DNA of 64,000 nt from assembly GCF_000422925.1 (NCBI RefSeq), contig NZ_AUGZ01000024.1, positions 1-64,000 on the forward strand, written 5' to 3'. Source of the stretch: Paludibacterium yongneupense DSM 18731 (GTDB lineage: Bacteria; Pseudomonadota; Gammaproteobacteria; Burkholderiales; Chromobacteriaceae). The position numbers were made by a program, and so were the translations under genes. This document shows, in pieces, positions 15,168 through 25,473 of the stretch. Under the pieces are notes generated by a model that saw only the letters and a list, made by a program, of their open reading frames with translations, was not told where the DNA came from and did not search any database. The number at the start of each line of letters is the position of its first letter. Within the stretch, counting starts at the first letter, position 1.

Positions 15168-16550
15168 TCAGGCGCGCGCGGCCGCCAGCCGTGCAAGCAG
15201 GGTTTCATGGATGCCGTTGAACCCCCCGTTGCTCATCACCAGAATCTGATCTCCGGGGCGAGCCTCCGCGACGATCGCATCGACCAGCGCATCGAAGTCG
15301 CGGAAGGTTGACGCACGGTCTCCCAAGGGCAGCAAAGCCTGCGACGGGTCCCACTCCAGCCCGACCGCAGAACAGAACACACGGTCGGCATCGATCAGCG
15401 ATCCGGACAAGGCGTCCTTCATGGTGCCCAGCTTCATGGTATTGGAGCGCGGCTCCAGCACCGCCAGAATCCGTGCGGTGCCGACCCGCTGTCTGAGCCC
15501 GGCTACCGTCGTGGCGATCGCCGTCGGGTGATGGGCAAAATCATCGTAGACGGTAATGCCGGCCACCGTGCCGCGCACTTCCATCCGCCGCTTGACGTTC
15601 GCGAAGCGCGACAGCGCCGCGATGGAGGCAGCGGCCGGAACCCCGACATGACGCGCCGCCGCGATCGCGGCCAGCGCGTTCATCCGGTTATGCTCGCCCG
15701 ACAAAGCCCACTGCACGACGCCTTGAACGGTGTCGGCCAGCAGAACCTCAAACCCGCCGTCATCCGCGACCTGCCCCACTTGCCAACCCGCCTCGACGCC
15801 GAAGCTCTCGCACGGTGTCCAGCACCCTCGCTCGAGAACGCGGGCCAGACTGGGCTCGCGGCCATTGACGATCAGGCGCCCATTGCCGGGCACGGTGCGC
15901 ACCAGATGGTGAAACTGCGTTTCGATCGCGCGCAGATCGTCGAAAATATCGGCGTGGTCATACTCGAGGTTATTCAGTATCGCCGTGCGCGGGTGGTAGT
16001 GGACGAACTTGGAGCGCTTGTCGAAAAAGGCGGTGTCGTACTCGTCGGCTTCGATCACGAAAAACGGACTGCGGCTGGCCGGGTCCTGCGCCGGCGTTCC
16101 AGGCAGCCGCGCCGACACGCCGAAATTCTGCGGAATGCCCCCGATGAGAAAGCCCGGTGCGAGGCCGGCGTCTTCCAGTATCCAGGCAAGCATCGAGCTG
16201 GTCGTCGTCTTGCCGTGGGTACCGGCCACCGCCAGCACCCAGCAGGATGCGAGCACGTTTTCGGCCAGCCATTGCGGTCCGGAACGGTAGGGCAGGCCGC
16301 GGTCGAGGATTTCTTCCATCAGCGGCGTGCCGCGCCGGACCACGTTGCCGATGACAAAGACATCGGCGCCGATGTCGGCCTGCTCGCGACCGTAGCCCTG
16401 CATCAGTTCTATCCCCATCTCCTGCAGTTGCGTGCTCATCGGGGGATACACGTTGGCGTCGCAGCCGGTTACGGTATGGCCGGCCTGGCGGGCGATGGCG
16501 GCGATCCCCCCCATGAAGGTGCCACAAATGCCAAGGATATGGATATGCAT
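15168..16550 (-). CDS. mpl: UDP-N-acetylmuramate--tripeptide ligase (murein recycling)
   Basis: Mpl attaches recycled L-Ala-gamma-D-Glu-meso-DAP to UDP-MurNAc. It has 460 residues in the Mur-ligase fold: Rossmann start MHIHILGICGTFMGGIA, P-loop VAGTHGKTTTSSML (about 107-120), EADEYDTAFFDKRSKF, and the C-terminal VYDDFAHHPTAI and RSNTMKLGTMKD blocks that separate Mpl from MurC. It lies alone and converges with the gene at 14642; the 13-base gap leaves no room for a terminator. Confidence 0.94.
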   Translation of the reverse strand: MHIHILGICGTFMGGIAAIARQAGHTVTGCDANVYPPMSTQLQEMGIELMQGYGREQADIGADVFVIGNVVRRGTPLMEEILDRGLPYRSGPQWLAENVLASCWVLAVAGTHGKTTTSSMLAWILEDAGLAPGFLIGGIPQNFGVSARLPGTPAQDPASRSPFFVIEADEYDTAFFDKRSKFVHYHPRTAILNNLEYDHADIFDDLRAIETQFHHLVRTVPGNGRLIVNGREPSLARVLERGCWTPCESFGVEAGWQVGQVADDGGFEVLLADTVQGVVQWALSGEHNRMNALAAIAAARHVGVPAAASIAALSRFANVKRRMEVRGTVAGITVYDDFAHHPTAIATTVAGLRQRVGTARILAVLEPRSNTMKLGTMKDALSGSLIDADRVFCSAVGLEWDPSQALLPLGDRASTFRDFDALVDAIVAEARPGDQILVMSNGGFNGIHETLLARLAAARA

Positions 16551-16617
16551 AAGGTTCGAATCAATCAGCAGGCGTCAAACGGCGTAGCTTACGCGCGATT
16601 GACGCCCCCCTCAAGCT

Positions 16618-18006
16618 TCAGAAAAACAGCAGGGTCAGCACGGCGAACAAGGGCAGCAGTATGCTGCCCGACCATAGCAGATAGCGGAAAAACCCCGGCA
16701 TGCGAATCCCCGCCCTCTCGGCGATGGCCTTGACCATGAAGTTGGGGGCATTGCCGATATAGGTCGCCGCTCCCATGAATACGGCGCCCATGGAAATGGC
16801 CAGCAGCGTCGTGGACAACGGGCCGCTGAGCACAGCGGCATCGCCTGATGCGAGATTGAAAAACACCAGATAAGTCGGGGCATTATCCAGAAGGCTGGAC
16901 AGGATGCCGGTCAGCCAGAAATAGCGTGCATCCCACGGCGCGCCGGACGGGTGCGTGACGACGCCGGCGAGCCCGGACAGCGCGCCGCGCTCGCCGGCGT
17001 GCAAGATCGCGATCACTGGAGCGATGGTGACGAAAATACCGGCGAACAACTTGGCGACTTCGGCAATCGGCGCCCATTCGAAACCGTTCTCCACGCGCAG
17101 CCGGCGCGATGTCAAACATAGCGATGCCGCGGACACGGCCAGCAAAATCGCATCGCGCACGACATCCTGCGCCGCCAGCCGCGTGCCCGCGACATCAAAG
17201 GCGATGCCGGGCGACCACATTCCCGACATCAGCACGGTCGCGATGGTCACGGCAAGCAGCAGGACATTCACCCGCCCGGCGATATGAAACGGAATATCGG
17301 GATCGGGGTCCGGCGCGATGATGCCTTCCAGCCGATAGTAGTAACGGTCGATCACAAAAAAAACGAGCAACAGCACCGTCGTGCTAAACAGCACCGGAGC
17401 GAACAGATGCCGCAGCGGCCAATCGAAGGCGACCCCCTTCAGGTAGCCGAGAAACAACGGCGGGTCTCCGAGCGGACTCAGGCCGCCGCCGATATTGGCG
17501 ACCAGAAAGATGAAAAACAGGATCACATGCGCGTTGTGGCGGCGGTTCGCGTTGGCCTTGATCAGCGGACGGATCAACAGCATCGCGGCACCGGTGGTCC
17601 CCATCACCGAAGCCAGCAGTACGCCGACGAGCAACAGGGCCGTATTGCGCTCGGGAGAACCATGCAGATTGCCGCGCAGCACGATTCCTCCTGAAACGAT
17701 GAACAGCGTGAGCAAGACCGTGACGAACGGCAGGTATTCGACCAAAAAAGCATGCGCGAGCACATTCATCGAACGGCCCGTACCGAATACGACGGCGAAG
17801 GGCAGCAGAAAGGACAGTGTCCACGCCGCGACGATCTTGCCAAAATGATGATGCCAGAACGAGGCGAACAGGATGGGAAACACCGCAATGGAAAGCAGAA
17901 TGCCGGCAAACGGCAAGGCCCATGCGAGGCTAAGCCCCGCGCCGTCGGGAACGGCAGGCAGACTGATAGGCACTAGCGAGAAAACGACTCCGGCCGTCAA
18001 CGACAC
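16618..18006 (-). CDS. NhaD/citrate-transporter-type sodium:proton antiporter
   Basis: This 462-residue inner-membrane protein has about twelve hydrophobic spans and belongs to the ion-transporter superfamily. It shows the paired re-entrant motifs VMGTTGAAMLLIRPLIKANA with NIGGGLSPLGDPPLFLGYL, and a later LLDNAPTYLVFFNLA and YIGNAPNFMVKAIAERAG, typical of NhaD-like sodium:proton antiporters in this class. Substrate assignment is by family only. It is a single-gene unit; the first residues MSLTAGVVFSLVP precede helix one. Confidence 0.8.
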   Translation of the reverse strand: MSLTAGVVFSLVPISLPAVPDGAGLSLAWALPFAGILLSIAVFPILFASFWHHHFGKIVAAWTLSFLLPFAVVFGTGRSMNVLAHAFLVEYLPFVTVLLTLFIVSGGIVLRGNLHGSPERNTALLLVGVLLASVMGTTGAAMLLIRPLIKANANRRHNAHVILFFIFLVANIGGGLSPLGDPPLFLGYLKGVAFDWPLRHLFAPVLFSTTVLLLVFFVIDRYYYRLEGIIAPDPDPDIPFHIAGRVNVLLLAVTIATVLMSGMWSPGIAFDVAGTRLAAQDVVRDAILLAVSAASLCLTSRRLRVENGFEWAPIAEVAKLFAGIFVTIAPVIAILHAGERGALSGLAGVVTHPSGAPWDARYFWLTGILSSLLDNAPTYLVFFNLASGDAAVLSGPLSTTLLAISMGAVFMGAATYIGNAPNFMVKAIAERAGIRMPGFFRYLLWSGSILLPLFAVLTLLFF

Positions 18007-18125
18007 TTCTTACTCCTGAAAAATAGTAGCGCCCCCTCGTGCCGCACCGCGAGCGTGCAAGGAGGCGCAAGCACGGCGCGCGGCCGGAAGCGCAAGCCAT
18101 GGCGCCGCACAGCCGCGCGCTGCGG

Positions 18126-18512
18126 TCAATGACGGTCTTCGATCAGCTCGATCTTGTAGCCATCGGGATCGCAGACGAAGGCGATCACCGTCGTGCCGTG
18201 TTTCATCGGCCCGGCTTCGCGCGTCACGACACCCCCACGGCGCTTGATCTCGGCACAGGCCGCATACGCGTCGGGAACGGAGACGGCGAGATGGCCGAAA
18301 CCGGTGCCCGGCTCATAGCTGTCGACGCCATAGTTATACGTCAATTCGATGACCGCACCGTCGTCCTTGCTGCCGTAGCCGACGAAGACATTGGTGAATT
18401 TGCCTTCCGGGTAGTCGGAGCGGTCGATGACGCTCATGCCGAGGACTTCGGTATAAAACGCGATCGAGCGATCGAGATCGCCTACGCGGATCATGGTGTG
18501 CAGAATGCGCAT
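18126..18512 (-). CDS. gloA: Lactoylglutathione lyase (glyoxalase I)
   Basis: GloA converts the methylglyoxal-glutathione hemithioacetal to S-lactoylglutathione. It has 128 residues, close to the 135 of E. coli. Metal ligands are H5 ([10 protein letters not shown]), E56 (VIELTYN), H74 (FGHLAVSV) and E122 (KIELIED), all present, as expected for a nickel-type bacterial enzyme. The start is the ATG at 18512; the open frame upstream reads as out-of-frame DNA of the ygjP intergenic region. Confidence 0.95.
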   Translation of the reverse strand: MRILHTMIRVGDLDRSIAFYTEVLGMSVIDRSDYPEGKFTNVFVGYGSKDDGAVIELTYNYGVDSYEPGTGFGHLAVSVPDAYAACAEIKRRGGVVTREAGPMKHGTTVIAFVCDPDGYKIELIEDRH

Positions 18513-18667
18513 GAATTGTTCTCTCAAAATAATCAGTCGGGAAAAACCGGCGGTCCGCCTGACGGCGGCCCGGGAGAGATGGCCCGCCACGGCGGACGGC
18601 GAAAGCGGGCGGGCCCGAACATCCCGCCAGTCGTCTGGCAGCGCGCGCAGCGTAAAGTTTCCGCGCG

Positions 18668-19366
18668 TCAGCCGAATTCGAACAGGGTACGCCCCTGTTC
18701 TCGCAACCAGTTGCGTGCGACCCGCCACTGCGGGCACAGGCGAGCGGTTTCCAGCCAGAAAGCGGGCGAATGGTCCATATGCCGCAGATGCGCGAGTTCG
18801 TGCGCGATCACGTAATCGAGAATCGCCAGCGGAGCCTGCACCAGGCGCCAGTTGAGCCGTATCATCCCTTGCCCGCTGCAACTCCCCCAGCGCGTACGCG
18901 CCGAGGACAGGGCAAAACCGGAGGGAGCACGCGCGGCGGCGCGGGCGGCGGCGGCCAGCCGCGGCGGAAAGCGCAAGGCCGCCTCGCGGCGCAAACCATC
19001 GGCCAGAACACGACGCAAGCCGTCGCCGTCGTCGGAGGCAAGGCCGAAGACGCGGGCGCGGTCGCCTTCGAACAGCACGCGACGCCGCGCTCCGTTTTCA
19101 TGTACGAGCCGCAACCCGTGTCCGGCCAGCCGCACCGCTTCGGGCACCAGCGGCGCCCGGGCCGCATTCTGCAAGCGCCAGTGGCGCTCAATCCAGTCGC
19201 GACGGTCGTCGAGCACCTGCTGCAGATACGCGAGCGTCACGCGCGGATGCGCAACCAGCTCCACGCCGGCGGGACTCACGCGGATGCCTATGCTCTTGCG
19301 CGCCCGGCGCACTACCGTCACCGGCAGCGTAACGTCAGGCAGCGTCAGTGCGAGTGCTGTGTTCAT
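18668..19366 (-). CDS. YgjP/SprT-like M48-type metallopeptidase-domain protein
   Basis: The 232-residue protein has the zinc motif [16 protein letters not shown] near residues 183-198, preceded by [20 protein letters not shown], which define the YgjP-like (DUF45, UPF0758-unrelated) metallopeptidase domain. Its substrate is unknown. The start at 19366 ([11 protein letters not shown]) overlaps the plsC-like stop by 32 bases; an ATG at 19387 would overlap by 53. The coupling suggests co-transcription with the acyltransferase and gmhB upstream. Confidence 0.82.
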   Translation of the reverse strand: MNTALALTLPDVTLPVTVVRRARKSIGIRVSPAGVELVAHPRVTLAYLQQVLDDRRDWIERHWRLQNAARAPLVPEAVRLAGHGLRLVHENGARRRVLFEGDRARVFGLASDDGDGLRRVLADGLRREAALRFPPRLAAAARAAARAPSGFALSSARTRWGSCSGQGMIRLNWRLVQAPLAILDYVIAHELAHLRHMDHSPAFWLETARLCPQWRVARNWLREQGRTLFEFG

Positions 19367-20108
19367 GCCGCTGCGACGGGTGGGCAAAAGGACCGGCGCC
19401 GCCGATTTCCAGCTGCCGTGCCTCGATCCAGGATTCGGCTTGCGCCATGATCGCTTCGGAACGCAGTTCGGCGGAGGGAACGATAGCCGGCCCGATCACG
19501 ACCGTCACCACGCCAGGGTATTTCAAAAACGAGTTGCGCGGCCAGAATTCGCCGGCATTGTGCGCGACCGGCACGAGCGGAATATCGAGCGTCTTGGCCA
19601 TGCGCGCGGCCCCCAGCTTGTATTTGGCCCGCGTACCCGGCCGGATGCGCGTACCCTCGGGAAATACGGTGATCCAGAAGCCGTGGCTCAGGCGCTCGCG
19701 CCCCTGCCTGAGCAGCTGCTGGTTGGCGCCGGCACGGTCGGAACGATTGATCGCGATCGGATTCATCGCGGCCAGGCCCCAGCCGAAGAAAGGAATCCAC
19801 AACAACTCGCGCTTGGCCACATAGATCTGAGCCGGGAACAACTTCTGCAGGGCCAGGGTTTCCCATCCGGACTGGTGCTTGGAGCAGATGATGGACGGAG
19901 TGGAAGGAATATTCTCCCGGCCGATCACGCGGTATTTGAGGCCGACCACATGCTCGAGCGTCCACAGCAGCATGATCGCCCATGCCATACCGAAAACGTG
20001 GCGCACGCGTCGCGGCAGCGGCAGCGCCAGCGTCAACAGCAGAAAGATGACCGGAGTGACAATCGCCAGCACCAGCCAGTAAGCAAGATTACGTATCCAA
20101 AGCAGCAT
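19335..20108 (-). CDS. plsC: 1-acyl-sn-glycerol-3-phosphate acyltransferase
   Basis: PlsC acylates lysophosphatidate to phosphatidate at the inner membrane. The 257 residues start with a membrane helix (MLLWIRNLAYWLVLAIVTPV). Motif I is KHQSGWETL (H-x4-E, the common bacterial variation of H-x4-D), followed by the INRSDR-type motif II and FPEGTRIRPG motif III. It follows gmhB by 19 bases on the same strand, an arrangement common in Neisseriales and other betaproteobacteria. Confidence 0.9.
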   Translation of the reverse strand: MLLWIRNLAYWLVLAIVTPVIFLLLTLALPLPRRVRHVFGMAWAIMLLWTLEHVVGLKYRVIGRENIPSTPSIICSKHQSGWETLALQKLFPAQIYVAKRELLWIPFFGWGLAAMNPIAINRSDRAGANQQLLRQGRERLSHGFWITVFPEGTRIRPGTRAKYKLGAARMAKTLDIPLVPVAHNAGEFWPRNSFLKYPGVVTVVIGPAIVPSAELRSEAIMAQAESWIEARQLEIGGAGPFAHPSQRHEHSTRTDAA

Positions 20109-20127
20109 GTAGTTTGAGCCGTCGTAT

Positions 20128-20676
20128 TCAGGTTGAAGAAGAGTGCTGTATCAGGTAGCCGGCGGCATCATACAAATCGTCGAACACCCGTGTGCCGGGC
20201 GGCAGACTATCCTGCGCCAGCGTCTTCAACCCCTTGCCGGTGCGCACCAGGATAGGCTGTCCACCCGCGGCATGGATCGCCTCCAGGTCGCGCTGGCTGT
20301 CGCCTATCATGGGCAAGCCCTCGACCTTGGCGTTGAAACGTTCGACGATTTCCAGAATCATCCCGGGCTCGGGCTTGCGGCATTTGCAGCGATCGTTGGC
20401 CGTATGCGGGCAGATCACGACCGCATCGATGCGCCCGCCGGCCTGGTTGACCAGGCGGTGCATCTTGTCGTGCATGGCATTGAGCGCATGCATGTCGAAC
20501 AGGCCGCGACCGATCCCGGACTGGTTGGTCGCCACCACCACGCGCCAGCCGGCCTGCGTCAGATTCGCGATCGCTTCCAGGCTGTGCTCGATCGGCACCC
20601 ACTCCATGGTGCTTTTGACAAAGTCGTCCCGGTCCTGGTTGATCACACCGTCCCGATCCAGTATGACGAGTTTCAT
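20128..20676 (-). CDS. gmhB: D-glycero-beta-D-manno-heptose 1,7-bisphosphate 7-phosphatase
   Basis: GmhB removes the 7-phosphate in ADP-heptose synthesis for the LPS core. It is a HAD enzyme of 182 residues: DRDGVINQD with D7/D9, VVVATNQSGIGRG, the structural-zinc segment CPHTANDRCKCRKP, and GDSQRDLEAI. The start is the ATG of MKLVILDRDG at 20676; upstream frame extension overlaps the glyS end and reads as non-coding. It lies 28 bases after glyS and shares its direction. Confidence 0.94.
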   Translation of the reverse strand: MKLVILDRDGVINQDRDDFVKSTMEWVPIEHSLEAIANLTQAGWRVVVATNQSGIGRGLFDMHALNAMHDKMHRLVNQAGGRIDAVVICPHTANDRCKCRKPEPGMILEIVERFNAKVEGLPMIGDSQRDLEAIHAAGGQPILVRTGKGLKTLAQDSLPPGTRVFDDLYDAAGYLIQHSSST

Positions 20677-20704
20677 TGGCAAGCTTCCAGTGAGCGGGTC
20701 CGGC

Positions 20705-22765
20705 CTAGTCGGCCAGCAGCGAAATATCCGCCACGCGATTGAACAAGGCGGCCAGATTGGCCAGCAGCGCGATACGGTTGGCGCGTATCGCACCATCCTC
20801 GGCCATCACCATTACGGTATCGAAAAACGCGTCGACCGGTTCCTTCAGCTGCGACAACATCGCCAGCGCAGTCGCATAGTCCCCGGCGGCAAAGGTGGCG
20901 TCGACCTTGCCCGTCAGATCGCGTACCGCGGCATGGAGCGCCTGTTCCGCCGCTTCGACCAGCAAGGCGGCGTCGACCGGCCCCGGAGCGGCACCGGCCT
21001 TCTTCAGAATGTTGTTCACGCGCTTGTTGGCCGCGGCCAGCGCCGCCGCTTCCGGCAGACGCTTGAAGGCGGCCACGGCCGCCAGCAGCACCGGCAGCGG
21101 TTGCAGGCGCGTGGGCGCGAGCGCCAGAACGGCCTCCACCTCGTCCGCGCGGTACTCTGCGGCGAGGAAATTTTTCAGGCGTTCGAGGCAGAAGGCAAAT
21201 ACGTCGTCGGCCACCGCTGGCGCGAGCTTGCCGTCGGCGAAGGTGGCGGCGGTCAATGCCAGCAGCTCCTTCAGGTCCAGCGGCAACTCCAGCACCATGC
21301 GCAGCACACCCAGCGCTGCGCGACGCAAGGCAAACGGATCCTTGTCGCCGGTAGGGATCAGACCGATACCCCAGATGCCGACCAGCGTTTCCAGCTTGTC
21401 GGCCAGCGCCACCGCCGTCGCCACCGCGCCTTGCGGCAGCGAGTCGCCGGCGAAACGCGGGTGGTAATGCCCTTCGATCGCGAGGGCGACCGGCTCCGCT
21501 TCGCCGTCCAGGCGCGCATAGTGCATGCCCATGATGCCTTGCAGCTCGGGAAACTCGCCCACCATGTCGCTGACGAGGTCGGCCTTGGCCAGACGCGCGG
21601 CACGGCGGGCAAGCTGAACATCGGCCCCCAGGCGCTCGGCGATGCCGCCGGCGATGGCTTGCAGGCGTTCCACGCGCTCGAGCTGGGAGCCTATCTTGTT
21701 GTGGTAGACCACGTCGGCCAGACGCGCGAGCCGCGACTCGAGGCGGACTTTCTGGTCTTGCTCGAAGAAGAAACGCGCATCGGACAGACGCGCGCGCAAC
21801 ACGCGCTCATTACCCTGAATCACGGCGGAAGGGTCGCGGCTGGCCAGATTCGACACCAGCAGGAAGCGGTTCATCAAACGGCCCTGCGCATCGAGCAGCG
21901 GGAAATATTTCTGATTCTGCTGCATGGTCAGAATCAGGCACTCTTGCGGCACGGCCAGGAACTCGGCCTCGAAGCCGGCCTCCAGAACCACCGGCCACTC
22001 GACCAGCGCGGTCACTTCGTCCAGCAGCGCGTCGTCCGAGGCCAGCGTGGCTCCGAGGCGCTCGGCGGCCTGGGCAAGTTGCTGACGGATGCGTTCACGG
22101 CGCTCGCCGAAGCGGGCGACGACATGGCCTTCGCTTTCCAGCGTCGCTTCATAGGCATCGGCATGGCCGATCGCAACGACACCGGAGGACAGGAAACGGT
22201 GGCCGAGCGTCTGCGTACGACTGGACAGACCGAGCACACTGCCCGCGATCAGCGTCGCGCCATGCATCAGCACGAGGCCATGCACCGGCCGCACGAACTG
22301 GTGATCGGAATCGCCCCAGCGCATCAGCTTGGGCACCGGCAGTTTCTTCAGCGCGAGCGCGACCAGGTCGGACAGCACGTCGGACAACGATTGGCCGGCC
22401 TTGACGGTCTGCCAGGCATACACATCCTGCTTGCCGTCGTTCAGCGTGATCAGATCGGCCACTTCGACGCCGCAGGAACGGGCGAACCCCGCCAGCGCCG
22501 GCGTCGGCTTGCCGTCTTTCATCCCTGCGCTCACGGCCGGCCCCTTGCGCGTCAGATGCTGTTCGGGCTGCACGGCCAGCACCTCCGGCAGCGACAAGGC
22601 CAGACGGCGCGGACTGGCGAATACCGACGCCTCGGCATCGGCCGCGACGAACTGCATCTTTTTCAGTTCGTCGCACAGGGTCTGGGCGAAACTGGCCGCC
22701 AGCCTGGGCAGCGCCTTGGGCGGGAGTTCCTCGGTCAGGAGTTCAATCAGCAGGGTTGCGTTCAT
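20705..22765 (-). CDS. glyS: Glycyl-tRNA synthetase beta subunit
   Basis: GlyS is the tRNA-binding subunit of the alpha2beta2 bacterial glycyl-tRNA synthetase. It has 686 residues, the usual length (about 690), beginning MNATLLIELLTEELPPKALP. Family blocks include LTRKGPAVSAGMKDGKPTPA, LVEWPVVLEAGFEAEFLAVP, QQNQKYFPLLDAQGRLMNRF, and a C-terminal anticodon-binding-like helical domain (VMVMAEDGAIRANRIALLANL). The alpha subunit gene is upstream, separated by one small gene. Confidence 0.96.
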   Translation of the reverse strand: MNATLLIELLTEELPPKALPRLAASFAQTLCDELKKMQFVAADAEASVFASPRRLALSLPEVLAVQPEQHLTRKGPAVSAGMKDGKPTPALAGFARSCGVEVADLITLNDGKQDVYAWQTVKAGQSLSDVLSDLVALALKKLPVPKLMRWGDSDHQFVRPVHGLVLMHGATLIAGSVLGLSSRTQTLGHRFLSSGVVAIGHADAYEATLESEGHVVARFGERRERIRQQLAQAAERLGATLASDDALLDEVTALVEWPVVLEAGFEAEFLAVPQECLILTMQQNQKYFPLLDAQGRLMNRFLLVSNLASRDPSAVIQGNERVLRARLSDARFFFEQDQKVRLESRLARLADVVYHNKIGSQLERVERLQAIAGGIAERLGADVQLARRAARLAKADLVSDMVGEFPELQGIMGMHYARLDGEAEPVALAIEGHYHPRFAGDSLPQGAVATAVALADKLETLVGIWGIGLIPTGDKDPFALRRAALGVLRMVLELPLDLKELLALTAATFADGKLAPAVADDVFAFCLERLKNFLAAEYRADEVEAVLALAPTRLQPLPVLLAAVAAFKRLPEAAALAAANKRVNNILKKAGAAPGPVDAALLVEAAEQALHAAVRDLTGKVDATFAAGDYATALAMLSQLKEPVDAFFDTVMVMAEDGAIRANRIALLANLAALFNRVADISLLAD

Positions 22766-22792
22766 GTCTATTCGGGTTTCTTGCTGGGAGCG

Positions 22793-23200
22793 TTAGGGGT
22801 TCGGGCATACCGCGGCCATCATGGCGGCAGCCACCGATTCGTCGTCCGCATCCTGCCACTTCCAGGCATAGCGCGGAACGGGATACATCGTCGACCAGAC
22901 CGACTTGTTGGACGCGCTGTAAAAGTCGCTGGACACCAGGGCGTAGCGGCCCTGCTTGCAGTCGGCGTAGACCGTGGTGCGGCGGATGGAAAAACGGACC
23001 TTGTAGCCGCGATCGAACTGCGGTTCGGCAAAACGCTCCTGGTTGATGAAGCGGATCAGACCGTCCGCCTGCCTCTGCACCGAATTGCGGTCGACGGCCA
23101 GTTCCAGCGCGTTGCCGCGCTGGTACACCTGCCAGTCGAATGTGGCGGCTGCGGCCGCGGCCGGCAGCGAGCACAGAATCAGGAAGACGGGAGTCCGCAT
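22793..23200 (-). CDS. Exported small protein (adhesin-E-like)
   Basis: The 135-residue protein starts with a Sec signal peptide (MRTPVFLILCSLPAAAAAA, cleavage about residue 19) and continues as a beta-rich domain with two later cysteines (YADCKQG, AAVCPNP) and the pattern VRFSIRRTTVYADCKQGRYA, reminiscent of the surface-adhesin-E-like domain. It is probably periplasmic or surface-exposed; no function is assigned. The start is two bases after the glyQ stop, and a GTG at 23218 overlapping glyQ is possible. Its place inside the glyQ-glyS operon is unusual. Confidence 0.7.
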   Translation of the reverse strand: MRTPVFLILCSLPAAAAAATFDWQVYQRGNALELAVDRNSVQRQADGLIRFINQERFAEPQFDRGYKVRFSIRRTTVYADCKQGRYALVSSDFYSASNKSVWSTMYPVPRYAWKWQDADDESVAAAMMAAVCPNP

Positions 23201-23202
23201 GA

Positions 23203-24093
23203 TCAGGCCTGCGGGCACATCGGAAAACCGAGCGCCTCGCGCGAGTCGTAATACGCCTGTGCCACTTGCCGTGCGAGCGCACGGATGCGGCCGATATAGG
23301 CGGCGCGCTCGGTCACCGAGATGGCGCCGCGTGCATCGAGCAGGTTGAACGAATGCGCGGCCTTCAAAATCATTTCATAGCCGGGCAAGGGCAGGCCGGC
23401 GTCGAGCAGGCGCTTGGCCTCCACTTCGAAATGGTTGAACTGCTCGAACAGGAAGACCACGTTCGAATGTTCGAAGTTGTAGCGCGACTGTTCGACTTCG
23501 TTCTGATGAAAGACATCGCCGTAGCTGACTTTCTGGCCGTTCGGGTAGACGGTCCAGGTCAGGTCGTAGACATTTTCCACGCCTTGCAGATACATCGCCA
23601 GACGTTCCAGGCCATAGGTGATTTCCCCCAGCACCGGCTTGCAATCGAGGCCGCCGACCTGCTGGAAATAGGTGAACTGCGTCACTTCCATGCCGTTGAG
23701 CCAGATCTCCCAGCCCAGGCCCCATGCGCCCAGCGTCGGGTTTTCCCAGTCGTCCTCGACGAAACGGATGTCATGCACCGTCGGGTCTATGCCCAGCTCC
23801 TTGAGCGAACCCAGATACAGTTCCTGAATATTGTCGGGCGACGGCTTGAGCACGACCTGAAACTGATAGTAATGCTGCAAGCGGTTGGGGTTCTCGCCGT
23901 AGCGGCCGTCCTTCGGACGCCGCGAAGGCTGCACATAGGCCGCGTTCCACGGCTCCGGGCCGATGGAGCGCAGGAAGGTCGCCGTATGCGAGGTCCCCGC
24001 GCCCATTTCCATATCATAGGGTTGCAACAACGCGCAGCCTTGGCGATTCCAATAGTTCTGCAGCGTGAGGATGATTTCCTGGAAAGTAAGCAT
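23203..24093 (-). CDS. glyQ: Glycyl-tRNA synthetase alpha subunit
   Basis: GlyQ is the catalytic class II subunit of the heterotetrameric enzyme. It has 296 residues beginning [20 protein letters not shown], with [39 protein letters not shown] and [16 protein letters not shown] blocks of the active site. The length matches the family (about 300). It starts the minus-strand run glyQ, exported protein, glyS, gmhB, plsC, ygjP-like. Confidence 0.97.
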   Translation of the reverse strand: MLTFQEIILTLQNYWNRQGCALLQPYDMEMGAGTSHTATFLRSIGPEPWNAAYVQPSRRPKDGRYGENPNRLQHYYQFQVVLKPSPDNIQELYLGSLKELGIDPTVHDIRFVEDDWENPTLGAWGLGWEIWLNGMEVTQFTYFQQVGGLDCKPVLGEITYGLERLAMYLQGVENVYDLTWTVYPNGQKVSYGDVFHQNEVEQSRYNFEHSNVVFLFEQFNHFEVEAKRLLDAGLPLPGYEMILKAAHSFNLLDARGAISVTERAAYIGRIRALARQVAQAYYDSREALGFPMCPQA

Positions 24094-24129
24094 GACCGCT
24101 GATCGAAAAAAGAAAATTAAGGATCGATT

Positions 24130-25473
24130 CTACCGGAGTTGGCCGAGATTCGCAGCGCTTCCGCCATCGATCGCCGCCAGGCTCTGCGCGAGTGCGCGCC
24201 CCTTGTCCAGGCAATCCGGTACGGAAACGCCGCCGAGCCAGTTGGCACAGACATGCAAACCGCGCGTGCGCCACGGCCGCAATGCGTCGCGCGCGCGCGG
24301 CAGCGCGGCATCGGCCTGCGGCAGCGCGGCGTCGAGGCGAATCCGTGTCTGCGCAGCGGGCGGGCGCGAGCAATCGAACAGGCGGACCAACTCGCGGTTG
24401 AGGGCAGGAAAAAACCGGGCATCGTCGAGACCGGCCTCGTGCCGGTACAGACGACCGCCGACATAGCTGGTCACCAGGTAGCGACCGGCGGCCACGGCAT
24501 CGGGAAACAGGGCGCCGGTCATCAGGTGACCGGCGGCGAACGCCCGTTCGGCGCGCGGATGCAGACCGCCGAAACCGTGCAGCGGGCGATGCATGTCTTC
24601 GAGCGGACCGCGGCTGGCGACCACGTTCATGGGGGCATAGCGGATCGCATCCAGCGACCGCGCCAGCGCCGGATCGAGCGGCGCGAGCAGGCTTGCCGCC
24701 TGCGGCGCTGGCACGGCCAGCACGACCGCGCTTGCGCGCAGCTCGCCCCGATCGGTGCTCAACACCCAGGCGTCCCGATGGGGAGCGAGGGCGCGCACCG
24801 GACAGGACAGGCGCACGTCCAGTTGCGCGGCCAGCGCGCGCGGCAGCGACTCCAGGCCGCCGGCCAGCGAGAACGGCGCACGCCGACGCAAACCGCCGCC
24901 GATCGCGCGGCGCAACATGCCGCCGACGATGGAGCCGCTGTCGCGCTCGGCCGCCGCCAGCAGCGGCATGACCTCGTCGATCAGCAATTCCTCCGGGTCG
25001 CCGGCATAGATGCCGGCGACCAGCGGATTGATCACCAGATCGAGAAAATCCTGCCCGAGCCGGCGACGGAAAAAAGCGGCCACCGTCTCCGCCGCCACCG
25101 GGCGCGGCGGGCGGCGCCACACCTCGCTGAACAGCGCCCAACGCGTGTGCAGCGGGAAAAAATCGCCGCACAGCAAAGCGAGCGGCCCGCCCGGCACGGC
25201 CCGGTAGAGGCCATCGCGCAAAATATAGCGCTGGCGCGACAAGGGCGCAGCCGGCTGGGGGGTCAAGCCGAGCTCGCGCAGCCACTCGAGCAGAGCCGGC
25301 GCGGCGAGCAAGGTATTCGGCCCCGCCTCGAAGCGGCAGTCGTCGGCGACATGGGTGCGCACCATGCCGCCGACACGGGAGTCGGCCTCGAGCACGACGA
25401 CCTCGCGCCCGGCCTGCGCGAGCCACCAGGCGCAGGACAGACCCGAGACGCCAGCGCCGACGACGGCGATCAC
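24130..25473 (-). CDS. hemG: Protoporphyrinogen oxidase (HemY-type, FAD-dependent)
   Basis: This flavoprotein oxidises protoporphyrinogen IX (or coproporphyrinogen III) in haem synthesis. It has 447 residues. The FAD-binding start [20 protein letters not shown] is followed by [26 protein letters not shown], and the C-terminal [19 protein letters not shown] typical of HemY-type enzymes. The gene starts inside the tdh stop (4-base overlap), so it is the last gene of a kbl-tdh-hemG unit, an odd metabolic pairing apart from the shared glycine link. The symbol follows the oxygen-dependent family (also written hemY). Confidence 0.85.
   Translation of the reverse strand: MIAVVGAGVSGLSCAWWLAQAGREVVVLEADSRVGGMVRTHVADDCRFEAGPNTLLAAPALLEWLRELGLTPQPAAPLSRQRYILRDGLYRAVPGGPLALLCGDFFPLHTRWALFSEVWRRPPRPVAAETVAAFFRRRLGQDFLDLVINPLVAGIYAGDPEELLIDEVMPLLAAAERDSGSIVGGMLRRAIGGGLRRRAPFSLAGGLESLPRALAAQLDVRLSCPVRALAPHRDAWVLSTDRGELRASAVVLAVPAPQAASLLAPLDPALARSLDAIRYAPMNVVASRGPLEDMHRPLHGFGGLHPRAERAFAAGHLMTGALFPDAVAAGRYLVTSYVGGRLYRHEAGLDDARFFPALNRELVRLFDCSRPPAAQTRIRLDAALPQADAALPRARDALRPWRTRGLHVCANWLGGVSVPDCLDKGRALAQSLAAIDGGSAANLGQLR

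Noticed and set aside
18868-20117. Long plus-strand frames opposite ygjP/plsC and several other genes
   Set aside because: They are arginine/glutamine-rich antisense readings of GC-rich genes, with no start signals or family motifs.
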